51,611 nucleotides of DNA. Origin: Bacillus sp. AFS059628 (GTDB lineage Bacteria > Bacillota > Bacilli > Bacillales > Bacillaceae_G). Where the stretch lies: positions 2,876 through 54,486 of the forward strand of contig NZ_NVEC01000040.1 of NCBI RefSeq assembly GCF_002571225.1. The letters run 5' to 3'. Below the pieces are notes generated by a model that was not told the origin of the DNA, searched no databases, and saw only the letters and a list, made by a program, of their open reading frames with translations. Positions 17,937-26,087 of the stretch are shown in pieces. Numbering within the stretch: the first letter of the stretch is position 1; the number at the start of each line of letters is the position of its first letter. A program made the position numbers and the translations under genes.

Positions 17937-18302
17937 CTCCCTAATGTAGTTCTTGTTATGTAATTTAGATGAAGATACTACCCTAAAAGGAGCACTGTCA
18001 AATGCAGATGTAATACCATTACCACCTGCGAAAGCTAAATTACCGCCTTTATTAAATAATTGTCCAGCCTTTGAGATACCTTGAGAGAATTTAGCCCCTT
18101 GTGCTAGCTTTGCAGCCTTACTGCCCCCCTTTATCTCCAAGAAGACCTAATTCAATTTGTGTTAAAGCATACGATCCCCATCTTGCACGGGTCTCTGCAT
18201 CACCATTTATCACATCTTTATTAAAAGAGTCGGATAATGCATTCCACATAGCAGGTAAAGCTTCATCTAAATGGATGACAGTGTAGCCTATGCCTTTCCA
18301 AT
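17937..18302 (-). pseudogene. fragment of a WXG100-type toxin gene
   Basis: From about 18302 down to 17990 the minus strand is a near-copy of the region of the intact toxin at 20040-19735, equal to toxin residues about 139-243 (WKGMGYTV to FDSADFR). One extra base in a C-run near 18125 (six C here; A plus four C in the intact gene) shifts the frame. Past 17990 the sequence differs completely from the toxin. It ends at a stop before the terminator at 17903-17936. It lacks both the WXG100 start and a full toxin domain, so it is a decayed or silent cassette. Confidence 0.8.
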
Positions 18303-18407
18303 ATTCATTTTCTGTACCTCTTCATAGAAAGAATCTTGATGAAAGTTTACTGCTAGGAATTGATAAATTTTATTTTCTGGATTGTGTTTTAGTAACAAAT
18401 TGATCAT
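18288..18407 (-). pseudogene. 5' fragment of a CDI-type immunity gene fused to the toxin fragment
   Basis: ATG 18407 opens a 39-codon frame with MINLLLKHNPENKIYQFLA followed by VNFHQDS. A FHQD motif near the N-terminus is typical, as I recall, of contact-dependent-inhibition immunity proteins. At about 18302 the sequence switches into the toxin middle region and the frame stops. The join places the first third of an immunity gene directly onto toxin sequence, the mark of a deletion or recombination between cassettes. The binding site is poor (AATAGG). Confidence 0.55.
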
Positions 18408-18490
18408 CCTATTTATCAATTTGGATAGCTAGTTAAGATAAAGATGCTGGTTTTGGGTTTGCTATTGATACAAAAATAGGTATGGATTAT
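18408..18490. other. spacer between cassettes
   Basis: AT-rich, with no start-linked frame. It may be the residual 5' region of the lost immunity gene. Confidence 0.3.
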
Positions 18491-18522
18491 AAAAGCAGAA
18501 CCCTTATAAGGTTCTGCTTTTA
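18491..18522 (-). terminator. terminator of the toxin/immunity operon
   Basis: A 12-bp stem (AAAAGCAGAACC with its complement) lies just after the immunity gene on the minus strand. Confidence 0.8.
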
Positions 18523-18532
18523 TTTGGTGTAA

Positions 18533-18937
18533 TTAATTGTCTATATCTAGTGTAAATCCCCATATAGGTTTTTTTTCTTCAATTAACTCAACATCTGTCC
18601 TATTTACTTCCATATGAAATTCCCCACGACCTGGTACAGACATATTTAGTTCGTGTCCTACCTGTGGATTATTTGTAGCAATAACTACTTTTAATTCGCT
18701 TGCAGTTAGTACTCCGAAATTATGTCCTTTATATTTTGCGTATGTTGTAATTTCATAAGCGGTATCCAAGTCTTCTTTTTTTATTTTTTTAAAGAAAATA
18801 TTTTCATCCCAATCATCTTGAATAAAACCATTTAATAGTTCAGCTGGATCATTCGAGATGATTTCTAAATCATCTTTCTTTCCAGCTAACATGTATTCTT
18901 GTCCATTATATAATCCATATTTTCCATCTCTAATCAT
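18533..18937 (-). CDS. putative immunity protein of the adjacent toxin
   Basis: 134 residues, acidic and soluble, beginning MIRDGKYGLYNGQEY with mixed alpha/beta character. It starts 13 bases after the toxin stop codon, with TAGGTGA as binding site, and is followed at once by the operon terminator. A small acidic gene directly after a polymorphic toxin is the standard place for the immunity gene, which would bind and neutralise the toxin's C-terminal domain in the producing cell. The function is inferred from position; I do not recognise a named Imm family with certainty. Confidence 0.6.
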   Translation of the reverse strand: MIRDGKYGLYNGQEYMLAGKKDDLEIISNDPAELLNGFIQDDWDENIFFKKIKKEDLDTAYEITTYAKYKGHNFGVLTASELKVVIATNNPQVGHELNMSVPGRGEFHMEVNRTDVELIEEKKPIWGFTLDIDN

Positions 18938-18950
18938 TGAGTCACCTACT

Positions 18951-20450
18951 CTACTGTTTTTCGGTTGCCGGTATAAAACGTTGTTTTCTGTCGTGGTATA
19001 CGGCTACCAATTTTTCTTCTTGATTAATTACTGAATATATTTCCGCCCCTGGCTGAGGTTTCATAAAATCTCCCCAAGACGTTTCATATTCAGGAACAAT
19101 TCGACCATTCTCTGCAGCTGTAAAACCATTACCAGTTTGCGGAAAATGGATATATTCATTTGGTTTCATATTTGTTGAATCCTCAAATGATTGGGCATAA
19201 GGTATTTTCATTTTTTCTACATCATCAGTTTTAAATCTAATAACTGCATAATCACTAGTTGTAGTGTAAGGGGTTCCTTCGTAATCTAGGCGTAGCGATT
19301 CATATACATCCTTAGGAGAGTGAATTGGTTTCACATCTTCCATTTTAGCTACACAACCTCCAATGGAATTGAAGTACTCAGTCTCTTTCAGATAATTATC
19401 GACGCTATCTAAACTAATAACTTTTTGTAATAATGTATCTTGATTTGGTGCTGGAACAGAATCTCGTATTTTTTTCATAATTTGAATTTCTTCAGCGTTC
19501 AATTCAGTGTAGTGTTTCACTTTAAGGTTATGGAATTGTTCGTTTGATATATTTGCCTCTTTTAAAACATTATCTATTTGCGAAGCAAATCCCTCGCCTA
19601 TATGTTCTGACAAATTTTCACGGTTAAAACTTGGAGTAACCTCTACAGCTTTTGGAGTAGTACCTATATTACCTTCACCCTTGGCAAACTGGTAGGTTGA
19701 AAGTTTTTCTTCGGCTTGTCTAAAATCAGCACTATCAAATACAGATCTACCACCATTACCGCCTGCGAAAGCCAAATTATCGCCTTTATTAAATAATTGT
19801 CCAGCTTTTGAGATACCTTGAGAGAATTTAGCCCCTTGTGCTAGCTTTGCAGCCTTACTGACCCCTTTATCTCCAAGAAGACCTAATCCAATTTGTGTTA
19901 AAGCGTAAGATCCCCATCTTGCACGGGTCTCTGCATCTCCATTTATCACATCTTTGTTAAAGGAATCTGATAACGCATTCCACATAGCAGGTAAAGCTTC
20001 ATCTAAATGGGTGACAGTGTAGCCCATGCCTTTCCAAGTTTCCCAGTCACCTAATGCTTTTATACCGTCGATTGTATCTCCAACAGCATCTCCCGCACCG
20101 TCTACTATACCATCCCATACTTTTCCTAAGAAAGATTTTTCAGGTGCTTTACTAGACTTAGTCGTTTTTTGGGATGTTACATCTTCACTATCTGCAACGC
20201 GGAATTTCTCAGCAATTCTCTTTAATTCTTCTTCAATATGCACAAGCGCATTAATAGCTGTGAATGCGGATGGTCTTGCATTGTTAAACATTTGAACGAA
20301 ATTTTGATTTGATGCGCCTGTCCATTGAAAACACATGTAATCAATTTGATTGCATAAGTTATTATGTATAGACTCTAATGCATGCTTTGTATCGTTTGCC
20401 CGTTTTGCAACTCGTTCCAATTCTTCGGGCGTTACTTTTATTTGAACCAT
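18951..20450 (-). CDS. WXG100-type polymorphic toxin (probable T7SS effector)
   Basis: 499 residues in three parts. Residues 1-90 are a WXG100 helical hairpin with WTG at 43-45, the signal for type VII (Yuk/ESX) secretion. About 105-245 is a glycine/alanine-rich linker or pre-toxin region (DGAGDAVGDTIDGIKALGD, then AAKLAQGAKFSQGISKAG). About 250-499 is a C-terminal domain with several conserved-looking stretches (SIGGCVAKMED, SLRLDYEGTPY, TGNGFTAAENGRIVPEYE) that I cannot assign to a named toxin fold. The gene has a strong binding site (AGGGAGG) before ATG 20450 and is followed by its putative immunity gene. By family knowledge it should kill or inhibit neighbouring bacteria. No secretion genes are in the window. 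Confidence 0.8.
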   Translation of the reverse strand: MVQIKVTPEELERVAKRANDTKHALESIHNNLCNQIDYMCFQWTGASNQNFVQMFNNARPSAFTAINALVHIEEELKRIAEKFRVADSEDVTSQKTTKSSKAPEKSFLGKVWDGIVDGAGDAVGDTIDGIKALGDWETWKGMGYTVTHLDEALPAMWNALSDSFNKDVINGDAETRARWGSYALTQIGLGLLGDKGVSKAAKLAQGAKFSQGISKAGQLFNKGDNLAFAGGNGGRSVFDSADFRQAEEKLSTYQFAKGEGNIGTTPKAVEVTPSFNRENLSEHIGEGFASQIDNVLKEANISNEQFHNLKVKHYTELNAEEIQIMKKIRDSVPAPNQDTLLQKVISLDSVDNYLKETEYFNSIGGCVAKMEDVKPIHSPKDVYESLRLDYEGTPYTTTSDYAVIRFKTDDVEKMKIPYAQSFEDSTNMKPNEYIHFPQTGNGFTAAENGRIVPEYETSWGDFMKPQPGAEIYSVINQEEKLVAVYHDRKQRFIPATEKQ

Positions 20451-20597
20451 TTTTTTCCTCCCTTTCCCGATTAAAATTATGAGGTAAGGAAGGGGAAATG
20501 TAAATACTTAATATTAAGAAAAGACAGCTAAATTATATGAAATAATTATGGATGAATCCAATGTAAATGTGAAGTGGATATAGAGTTTTTATGAGCA

Positions 20598-20640
20598 TGA
20601 AAAGTTGCAGTTTCAATTGAAACTACAACTTTTCATTTTT
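20598..20640. terminator. hairpin upstream of the toxin gene
   Basis: A 17-bp near-perfect stem (AAAAGTTGCAGTTTCAA with its complement, one mismatch) with T-rich flanks. Probably a terminator for the remnant gene on the minus strand or for a lost gene. Confidence 0.65.
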
Positions 20641-20705
20641 CTTTTACTTTTATAAGGGAGGGGAGATGAAGTGAGCTGAAATAAAGTTGCTTTAGTAGAT
20701 TTGTT

Positions 20706-20891
20706 TTATTTTAAAATTAGTTTGAACGAAGGGGATAATTTGCTAAATACACTATGTTGTTCATTTCCTTCTTGATTCATACTTGCTTGATAAGGTAAAA
20801 ATCCTTTAAACGTTTTTCGTTTCCATTTCAAGAATGACGCTACATGGTGGATTTCAATATAAAGAAATTGAAAATATATCTCTAAAATGAA
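20706..20891 (-). pseudogene. 3' remnant of an unknown gene
   Basis: An open minus-strand frame of 61 codons without a start codon ends at TAA 20706-20708. Its composition is protein-like (for example WKRKTFKGFLPYQ, then NEQHSVFSKL), unlike the surrounding noncoding sequence. It is bounded upstream by a stop at 20892-20894. It looks like the C-terminal end of a lost gene, consistent with the decay seen in the neighbouring region. Family not recognised. Confidence 0.35.
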
Positions 20892-20962
20892 CTACTCTTG
20901 ATTCATAAAGATTTTCTTAGTCATTGATTTTTTGTATAAAGAGTATTTATATTTCTTTATAG

Positions 20963-21016
20963 AAAAAACTGCCTCCCAATCGTTAGACATGTCTAACAGT
21001 TGGGAGGCAGTTTTTT
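20963..21016. terminator. strong bidirectional hairpin
   Basis: A perfect 17-bp stem (20963-20979 with 21000-21016) flanked by A6 and T6; the inner part can pair further (GTTAGAC / GTCTAAC). No gene directly adjoins it, so the transcript it served may have been lost. Confidence 0.75.
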
Positions 21017-21126
21017 GTGCTCACTATATTAGAGCATAAAAAAATTAATCACCATTCTTTTAATTTATATCATTACGAAGGTGAATGGGTAAGAACTTCG
21101 CTAAATATGTCCCTATTAAAGTTAAA

Positions 21127-21176
21127 ATAAAAAACTGTCTACAAAAGGTCTTATTTAAAGATCTTTTGAGACAGCC
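21127..21176 (-). terminator. terminator after the zinc-uptake lipoprotein gene
   Basis: A long imperfect stem (CTGTCTCAAAAG.. with ..CTTTTGTAGACAG) followed by a T-run on the minus strand. Confidence 0.75.
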
Positions 21177-21195
21177 TCTTCTTATCAAAAATTGA

Positions 21196-22146
21196 TTAGT
21201 TAGTAGCTTCTTTCAATGTGTTTACGTTTTCTTCCATCAAAGTGAAGTAATCTTTATTGCTCTTTGCGTCATCTTCAGAAATAGTAGCAAGATGATTTAA
21301 GCGTAAAATTTTTGTCCCCGTTTCTTTTTGAATGACGGATGCTACTTTTGGAGTAGAGAATGTTTCAAATAAAATATATTTTAGATTATGTTCTTTTACT
21401 GTTTTTGTAATGTCAGCAAGCTGTTTTTGAGAAGGTTCATCAGAAGCTGAAATACCAGCGATAGCAATTTGTTTTAGGCCATAGCGTTGTTCCCAGTATC
21501 CATAAGCCGCATGAGAAACTAAAATATCTTTCGTTTTTGCATTCGCAATAGCTGCTTTAAATTGATCATCTAAATCAGTAAATTTTGTTTGAAGTGCTGC
21601 AAAGTTTTTTTCGAACTCTTGTTTATGGTCAGGTTGTAATTCTACAAGTGCGTTTTTAATTTTTTCAGCCTGTTTCATTGCTAGAGTAGGGTCTAACCAA
21701 ATGTGTGGGTCTTTATCGTGATGATGTTCATCTTCTTTATGGCCGTCTCCGTGATCATGATGCTCTTCTTCAGTAGAAGTACGTAGTTCAATACCTTTTG
21801 ATGCATTTACAATTTTAACATTTTCTTTTTGTAATGATTTTTCCATTTTTTCAGCAAATGGCTCTAATTCAGCCCCGTTATAAACGAATAAATCGGCTTT
21901 TGCAACTTTTACTGTTTGTTTTTGACTTGGTTCAAATGTATGAGAATCAGCACCAGGTGGATAAATTGCTTCAACCGTTACATAGTCGCCACCAATTTTT
22001 TTTGCGAAATCTGCAAGAGGAAAAATAGTTGTATAAACAGTTAGCTTTCCGTCTTTCTTGGCATTACCTTCTTTCGTATTTGAGCAGCCAGTAAAAATTA
22101 AAGTGAAAATAAGTAAGAATGAAAATATAGTCAATCTTTTAGGCAT
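21196..22146 (-). CDS. znuA: zinc ABC transporter substrate-binding lipoprotein (ZnuA/AdcA-like)
   Basis: 316 residues. A lipoprotein signal ends in FTGC (C21). The metal-binding cluster A-I fold follows, with ligand histidines H69 (GADSHTFEP) and H148 (KDPHIWLDP). A histidine-rich acidic loop at about 129-143 is the hallmark of zinc-specific members, and SHAAYGYW and FETFSTP carry the remaining ligand positions. It captures zinc outside the membrane for an ABC importer; no permease or ATPase gene is adjacent. The start is ATG 22146, after GAGGAGA; the 21-codon upstream extension is rejected. Two Zur-like operators flank its promoter, supporting zinc repression. Confidence 0.9.
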   Translation of the reverse strand: MPKRLTIFSFLLIFTLIFTGCSNTKEGNAKKDGKLTVYTTIFPLADFAKKIGGDYVTVEAIYPPGADSHTFEPSQKQTVKVAKADLFVYNGAELEPFAEKMEKSLQKENVKIVNASKGIELRTSTEEEHHDHGDGHKEDEHHHDKDPHIWLDPTLAMKQAEKIKNALVELQPDHKQEFEKNFAALQTKFTDLDDQFKAAIANAKTKDILVSHAAYGYWEQRYGLKQIAIAGISASDEPSQKQLADITKTVKEHNLKYILFETFSTPKVASVIQKETGTKILRLNHLATISEDDAKSNKDYFTLMEENVNTLKEATN

Positions 22147-22217
22147 GAAGTTCTCCTCTTTTCTTTTTTTACGGATATATTTTCCCCAATTATAGAAGAA
22201 AAATATCATTTTAATAC

Positions 22218-22238
22218 AAAACGGAATAATTACGTTTT
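22218..22238 (-). promoter_or_regulatory. Zur-like operator, downstream of the -10
   Basis: AAAACGTAATTATTCCGTTTT on the minus strand differs at 3 of 20 fixed positions from the Bacillus Zur box (AAATCGTAATnATTACGATTT, from memory). It lies between the -10 and the znuA start. Confidence 0.65.
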
Positions 22239-22251
22239 AGTTTGCGAACTT

Positions 22252-22280
22252 AGTATAATACATCTTTTATAAAGTTGCAA
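22252..22280 (-). promoter_or_regulatory. sigma-A promoter of znuA
   Basis: TTGCAA (-35, 22275-22280), a 17-base spacer and TATACT (-10, 22252-22257) on the minus strand. It is framed by two Zur-like boxes. Confidence 0.7.
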
Positions 22281-22281
22281 T

Positions 22282-22302
22282 AAATAATAATCATTCCGAT
22301 TT
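22282..22302 (-). promoter_or_regulatory. Zur-like operator, upstream of the -35
   Basis: The 21-base sequence, read as AAATAATAATCATTCCGATTT on the plus strand, differs from the Zur box consensus at 3 positions. It sits one base away from the -35. Confidence 0.7.
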
Positions 22303-22413
22303 GATTTTGTTATAAAGTTGTCAAATATAGATGTGTTATTTTTGCGAATACATGCATATGTGACAACGCTGTGTTCATATATATGAAAGGAGGGCGTAGA
22401 GGGGGATGAGTGT

Positions 22414-22563
22414 TTGAGTTACTTAATGGAAGCTATTTTATTGATATTAGCGGTAGTATTACCATTAGCCTTAGTCTTAACTTTTTTAAGCAGATTAATA
22501 AGTAATTTAGGAGATGCATCAACAGTATCAAAATTACGAGAGAAAGATGAGAAAAAAGAGTGA
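22414..22563 (+). CDS. 49-residue single-span membrane protein
   Basis: TTG 22414 follows a GGGGGATGAG site; the product has one hydrophobic helix (about residues 6-26) and a charged tail rich in lysine and glutamate. ATG 22426 is an alternative start. The frame ends at TGA, overlapping a perfect hairpin terminator. It is divergent from znuA, so the two may share the regulatory region. No known family. Confidence 0.55.
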   Translation: MSYLMEAILLILAVVLPLALVLTFLSRLISNLGDASTVSKLREKDEKKE

Positions 22564-22596
22564 GTAAAGCACTATGCGTACGCATAGTGCTTTACT
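22563..22596 (+). terminator. terminator-like perfect palindrome
   Basis: A perfect 34-base palindrome, so a 17-bp stem with no required loop, starts at the stop of the 49-residue gene. The T-run is weak. Confidence 0.6.
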
Positions 22597-22678
22597 TGTG
22601 GTAAAATGAGAGGAGGAAACTCCTAAAAGTTGTATTTTACTGAAGGAGAGTAAAGTAAAATAAGAGGTATATGCATAT

Positions 22679-23333
22679 ATGAATAAGCGAACAGCGTTAG
22701 TACTTGGTGCAAGTGGTTTAGTTGGACAAGAGATAACGCGTCTATTACTTGAATCAGATTACTACGATTCGGTTACTATTTTTGTAAGAGAACCAATGCA
22801 ATGGCAACATGAGAAGTTACAGCAAAAGCAAGTGGATTATTCGGTATTAGAGGAATATAAAGAATTTTTTGCTGTAGATGACGTATTTAGTTGTCTAGGA
22901 ACAACAATCAAAAAAGCAAAAACAAAGGCAAATTTCAAAAAGGTAGATTATGAATATACGGTACGAGCTGCGTGTCTAGCGGAGAAACAAGGTGTGCAAA
23001 ATTTCCTTGTTGTGTCTTCAATGGGAGCAAATTCTAAATCATTTTTCTTTTATTCACAAGTTAAAGGGAGAATGGAAGAGGAATTACAAAAGTTAGTCAT
23101 TGGTGGTATTCACATTTTTAGGCCATCTTTATTAGTAGGAAATCGACAAGAATTTCGTTTCGGTGAACGAATGGCTGAAAAGTTATCTCGTATCATTCCT
23201 TTTATATTTAAGGGGGCTTTCAAAAAGTATAAACCAATTTCAGCGAAAGATGTGGCGAAAGGGATGTATATCACTGCATTGCGAGAAGAAACGGGTATTT
23301 ATATTTATAACTCAAATGAAATTACAACGATAG

Positions 23334-23338
<5 letters not shown>
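22679..23338 (+). CDS. NAD(P)-binding oxidoreductase, Tip30-like
   Basis: 219 residues. The Rossmann motif LVLGASGLVGQE is at the N-terminus and FSCLGTT marks strand 4. VVSSMGANSKSFFFYSQVKG holds the serine and the YxxxK pair of an extended SDR. It resembles the small atypical SDRs related to HTATIP2/Tip30. Substrate unknown. The binding site AGAGGT lies 10 bases before ATG 22679. Converges with namA. Confidence 0.75.
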
Positions 23339-24441
<1,103 letters not shown>

Positions 24442-24538
24442 TCATTCTTGTTTTTGTTTCCCTAATAAAACGCTTATACGAAAAATTTTGTCTATTCGTG
24501 TTACAATAATGAATATGAATTGAATTGGAGGATGACAT

Positions 24539-24991
24539 ATGTACCAGGCTTATTATGAAAGCGAATTAGGTTTGCTAGAAATTACAGCGAACGATAAAGG
24601 AATTACGTCTGTTATATTTGTTGATGAGAGACAAGAAGAAATTACAAATGAAATGATAGATCAATGTATAAATGAGTTAGATGAATATTTTAAGGGGAAT
24701 AGAAAAGAGTTCACAGTCCCGCTGTCTGCCGAGGGAACAGCATTTCAAAAAAATGTATGGGATGCGCTCTATACTATTCCTTATGGCGCAAGTGCTTCAT
24801 ATTTAGATATTGCAGAGAAAGTCGGAAATACGAAAGCTGTACGGGCAATAGGAGGAGCGAATAGTCGTAATCCGATTTCAATTATCGTTCCGTGTCATCG
24901 TGTAATAGGAAAGAGTGGGAAGCTTGTTGGATATGCAGGCGGTCTATGGAGGAAAGAGTGGTTATTAAAACACGAAGGTATTTTGAAATGA
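24539..24991 (+). CDS. ogt: methylated-DNA-[protein]-cysteine methyltransferase
   Basis: 150 residues, complete family length without an Ada regulatory domain. The methyl-acceptor C119 sits in the IIVPCHRVIG motif, and the helix-turn-helix region (SYLDIAEKVGNTKAVRAIGG) and the asparagine hinge (GANSRNPI) are intact. It repairs O6-alkylguanine by irreversible transfer of the alkyl group to itself. GGAGG precedes ATG 24539. The next gene begins about 25 bases later and is probably co-transcribed. Confidence 0.92.
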   Translation: MYQAYYESELGLLEITANDKGITSVIFVDERQEEITNEMIDQCINELDEYFKGNRKEFTVPLSAEGTAFQKNVWDALYTIPYGASASYLDIAEKVGNTKAVRAIGGANSRNPISIIVPCHRVIGKSGKLVGYAGGLWRKEWLLKHEGILK

Positions 24992-25016
24992 CGTATGGAT
25001 GGGAAGAGGGATTGTT

Positions 25017-26012
25017 TTGAAATGTATAAATTGTGGGCAACTTTGTGAGGGAAATCAGTTGAATTGTGAAAGTTGCCAGCGGACTTTGCATACTGAACAA
25101 GGTGAAGGAAGCTCGCTAATAGACAAAGAATTAGAAGTATATGTAGGGAGACAATATCCGTATTACAAAAGGAAATGGGAGCTTGAGGAAAAGCGGATTG
25201 CTAGGTGGAGCTGGAATGGTTGGGCAACTATTTTCAATGTAGGTTGGCTTGGATATCGTAAGTACTATTTACCGGCAGCATTATTTGTATTGTTATTAGT
25301 AGCGTGTGATGCGTTTTCTTATTATATGGGTTTCAATGTAGCACTGCCAATCATTAATATGGTGCCTCTTACGTTTTTATTACTCGTTTTTATTTTATTT
25401 GGAATGGCGATTTTTGCGAATGGATTATATTATCAATTTGCAGAAAGGCGTATATATCGAATAAAAGCACGAGAAATTCAAGATGAGTCGGTTGAGAAGT
25501 ACCTCATTCGTGATAGTGGTGGAACGAGTAAAATGGGAGCAACAATCGTTACGATTTTAGCGGTTGCTAGTATTTTTTTCAGCCATTTCTTTTTCCCGAC
25601 TGATCGAGATATTATTCAAAAAGTTCGTACAGGCTCGCTTTATGAATATCCGTTCTTTTCCATTGGTGAATCGTTTGAAAATTATTTTAAAAATCCAGGT
25701 TGGGTATATTATCGCGGAACGGAAGGGTTAGAATTGGTAGAATTCCAAGGAGAGAGTCCTGATATGCCGAGAAAAAGGGTGAAAATTCAATTTATTGTTG
25801 ATTATAAATTGGGTGAGATTGAGCCGTACTCACTTACGATTAATGAAGAACCTAAAAATGAGGATGAATTTTTAAAGATAATGGACGAAATATTCAAAGT
25901 TCAAAATCCATTTGACATAGAGGATGGATTACAAGTAAAAAGAATAGAAAAAGAAGCGGATGGAAGACTGCGATATCCGCTTCTTTTTTTATTGTATAAA
26001 AATAATATTTGA
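25017..26012 (+). CDS. zinc-ribbon membrane protein
   Basis: 331 residues. An N-terminal zinc ribbon with two CxxC pairs (CINCG, CESCQ) is followed by a cytoplasmic linker and a DUF2628-like region (NVGWLGYRKYYLPAALF). Three or four membrane helices (about 78-98, 104-130 and 180-200) come next, and then an extracellular soluble domain. The start is TTG 25017, placed 7 bases after GAAGAGG; the ATG at 24999 overlaps that site. The C-terminal 15 or so codons are encoded by a terminator hairpin, see 25950-25990. Function unknown. Confidence 0.7.
   Translation: MKCINCGQLCEGNQLNCESCQRTLHTEQGEGSSLIDKELEVYVGRQYPYYKRKWELEEKRIARWSWNGWATIFNVGWLGYRKYYLPAALFVLLLVACDAFSYYMGFNVALPIINMVPLTFLLLVFILFGMAIFANGLYYQFAERRIYRIKAREIQDESVEKYLIRDSGGTSKMGATIVTILAVASIFFSHFFFPTDRDIIQKVRTGSLYEYPFFSIGESFENYFKNPGWVYYRGTEGLELVEFQGESPDMPRKRVKIQFIVDYKLGEIEPYSLTINEEPKNEDEFLKIMDEIFKVQNPFDIEDGLQVKRIEKEADGRLRYPLLFLLYKNNI
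25950..25990 (+). terminator. terminator inside the end of the zinc-ribbon gene
   Basis: An 11-bp stem (AAGAAGCGGAT / ATCCGCTTCTT) followed by T7 lies 20-60 bases before the stop codon, within the open frame. Confidence 0.65.
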
Positions 26013-26036
26013 AATAATCTGAATCTTTTGTATAAT
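26009..26036 (+). promoter_or_regulatory. sigma-A promoter with overlapping CodY-like box
   Basis: TTGAAA (26009-26014), a 16-base spacer and TATAAT (26031-26036) precede the OppA-like gene. A sequence at 26013-26027 matches the CodY motif AATTTTCWGAAAATT at 11 of 15 positions, a modest match. Confidence 0.6.
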
Positions 26037-26087
26037 AATATGTATTATACTAGCTTTCATTTATACATATAGATTGGGGGAGGAAGA

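Noticed and set aside
20026-20295. 89-residue plus-strand frame inside the toxin gene
   Set aside because: Antisense shadow of the toxin pre-toxin region; no start context.
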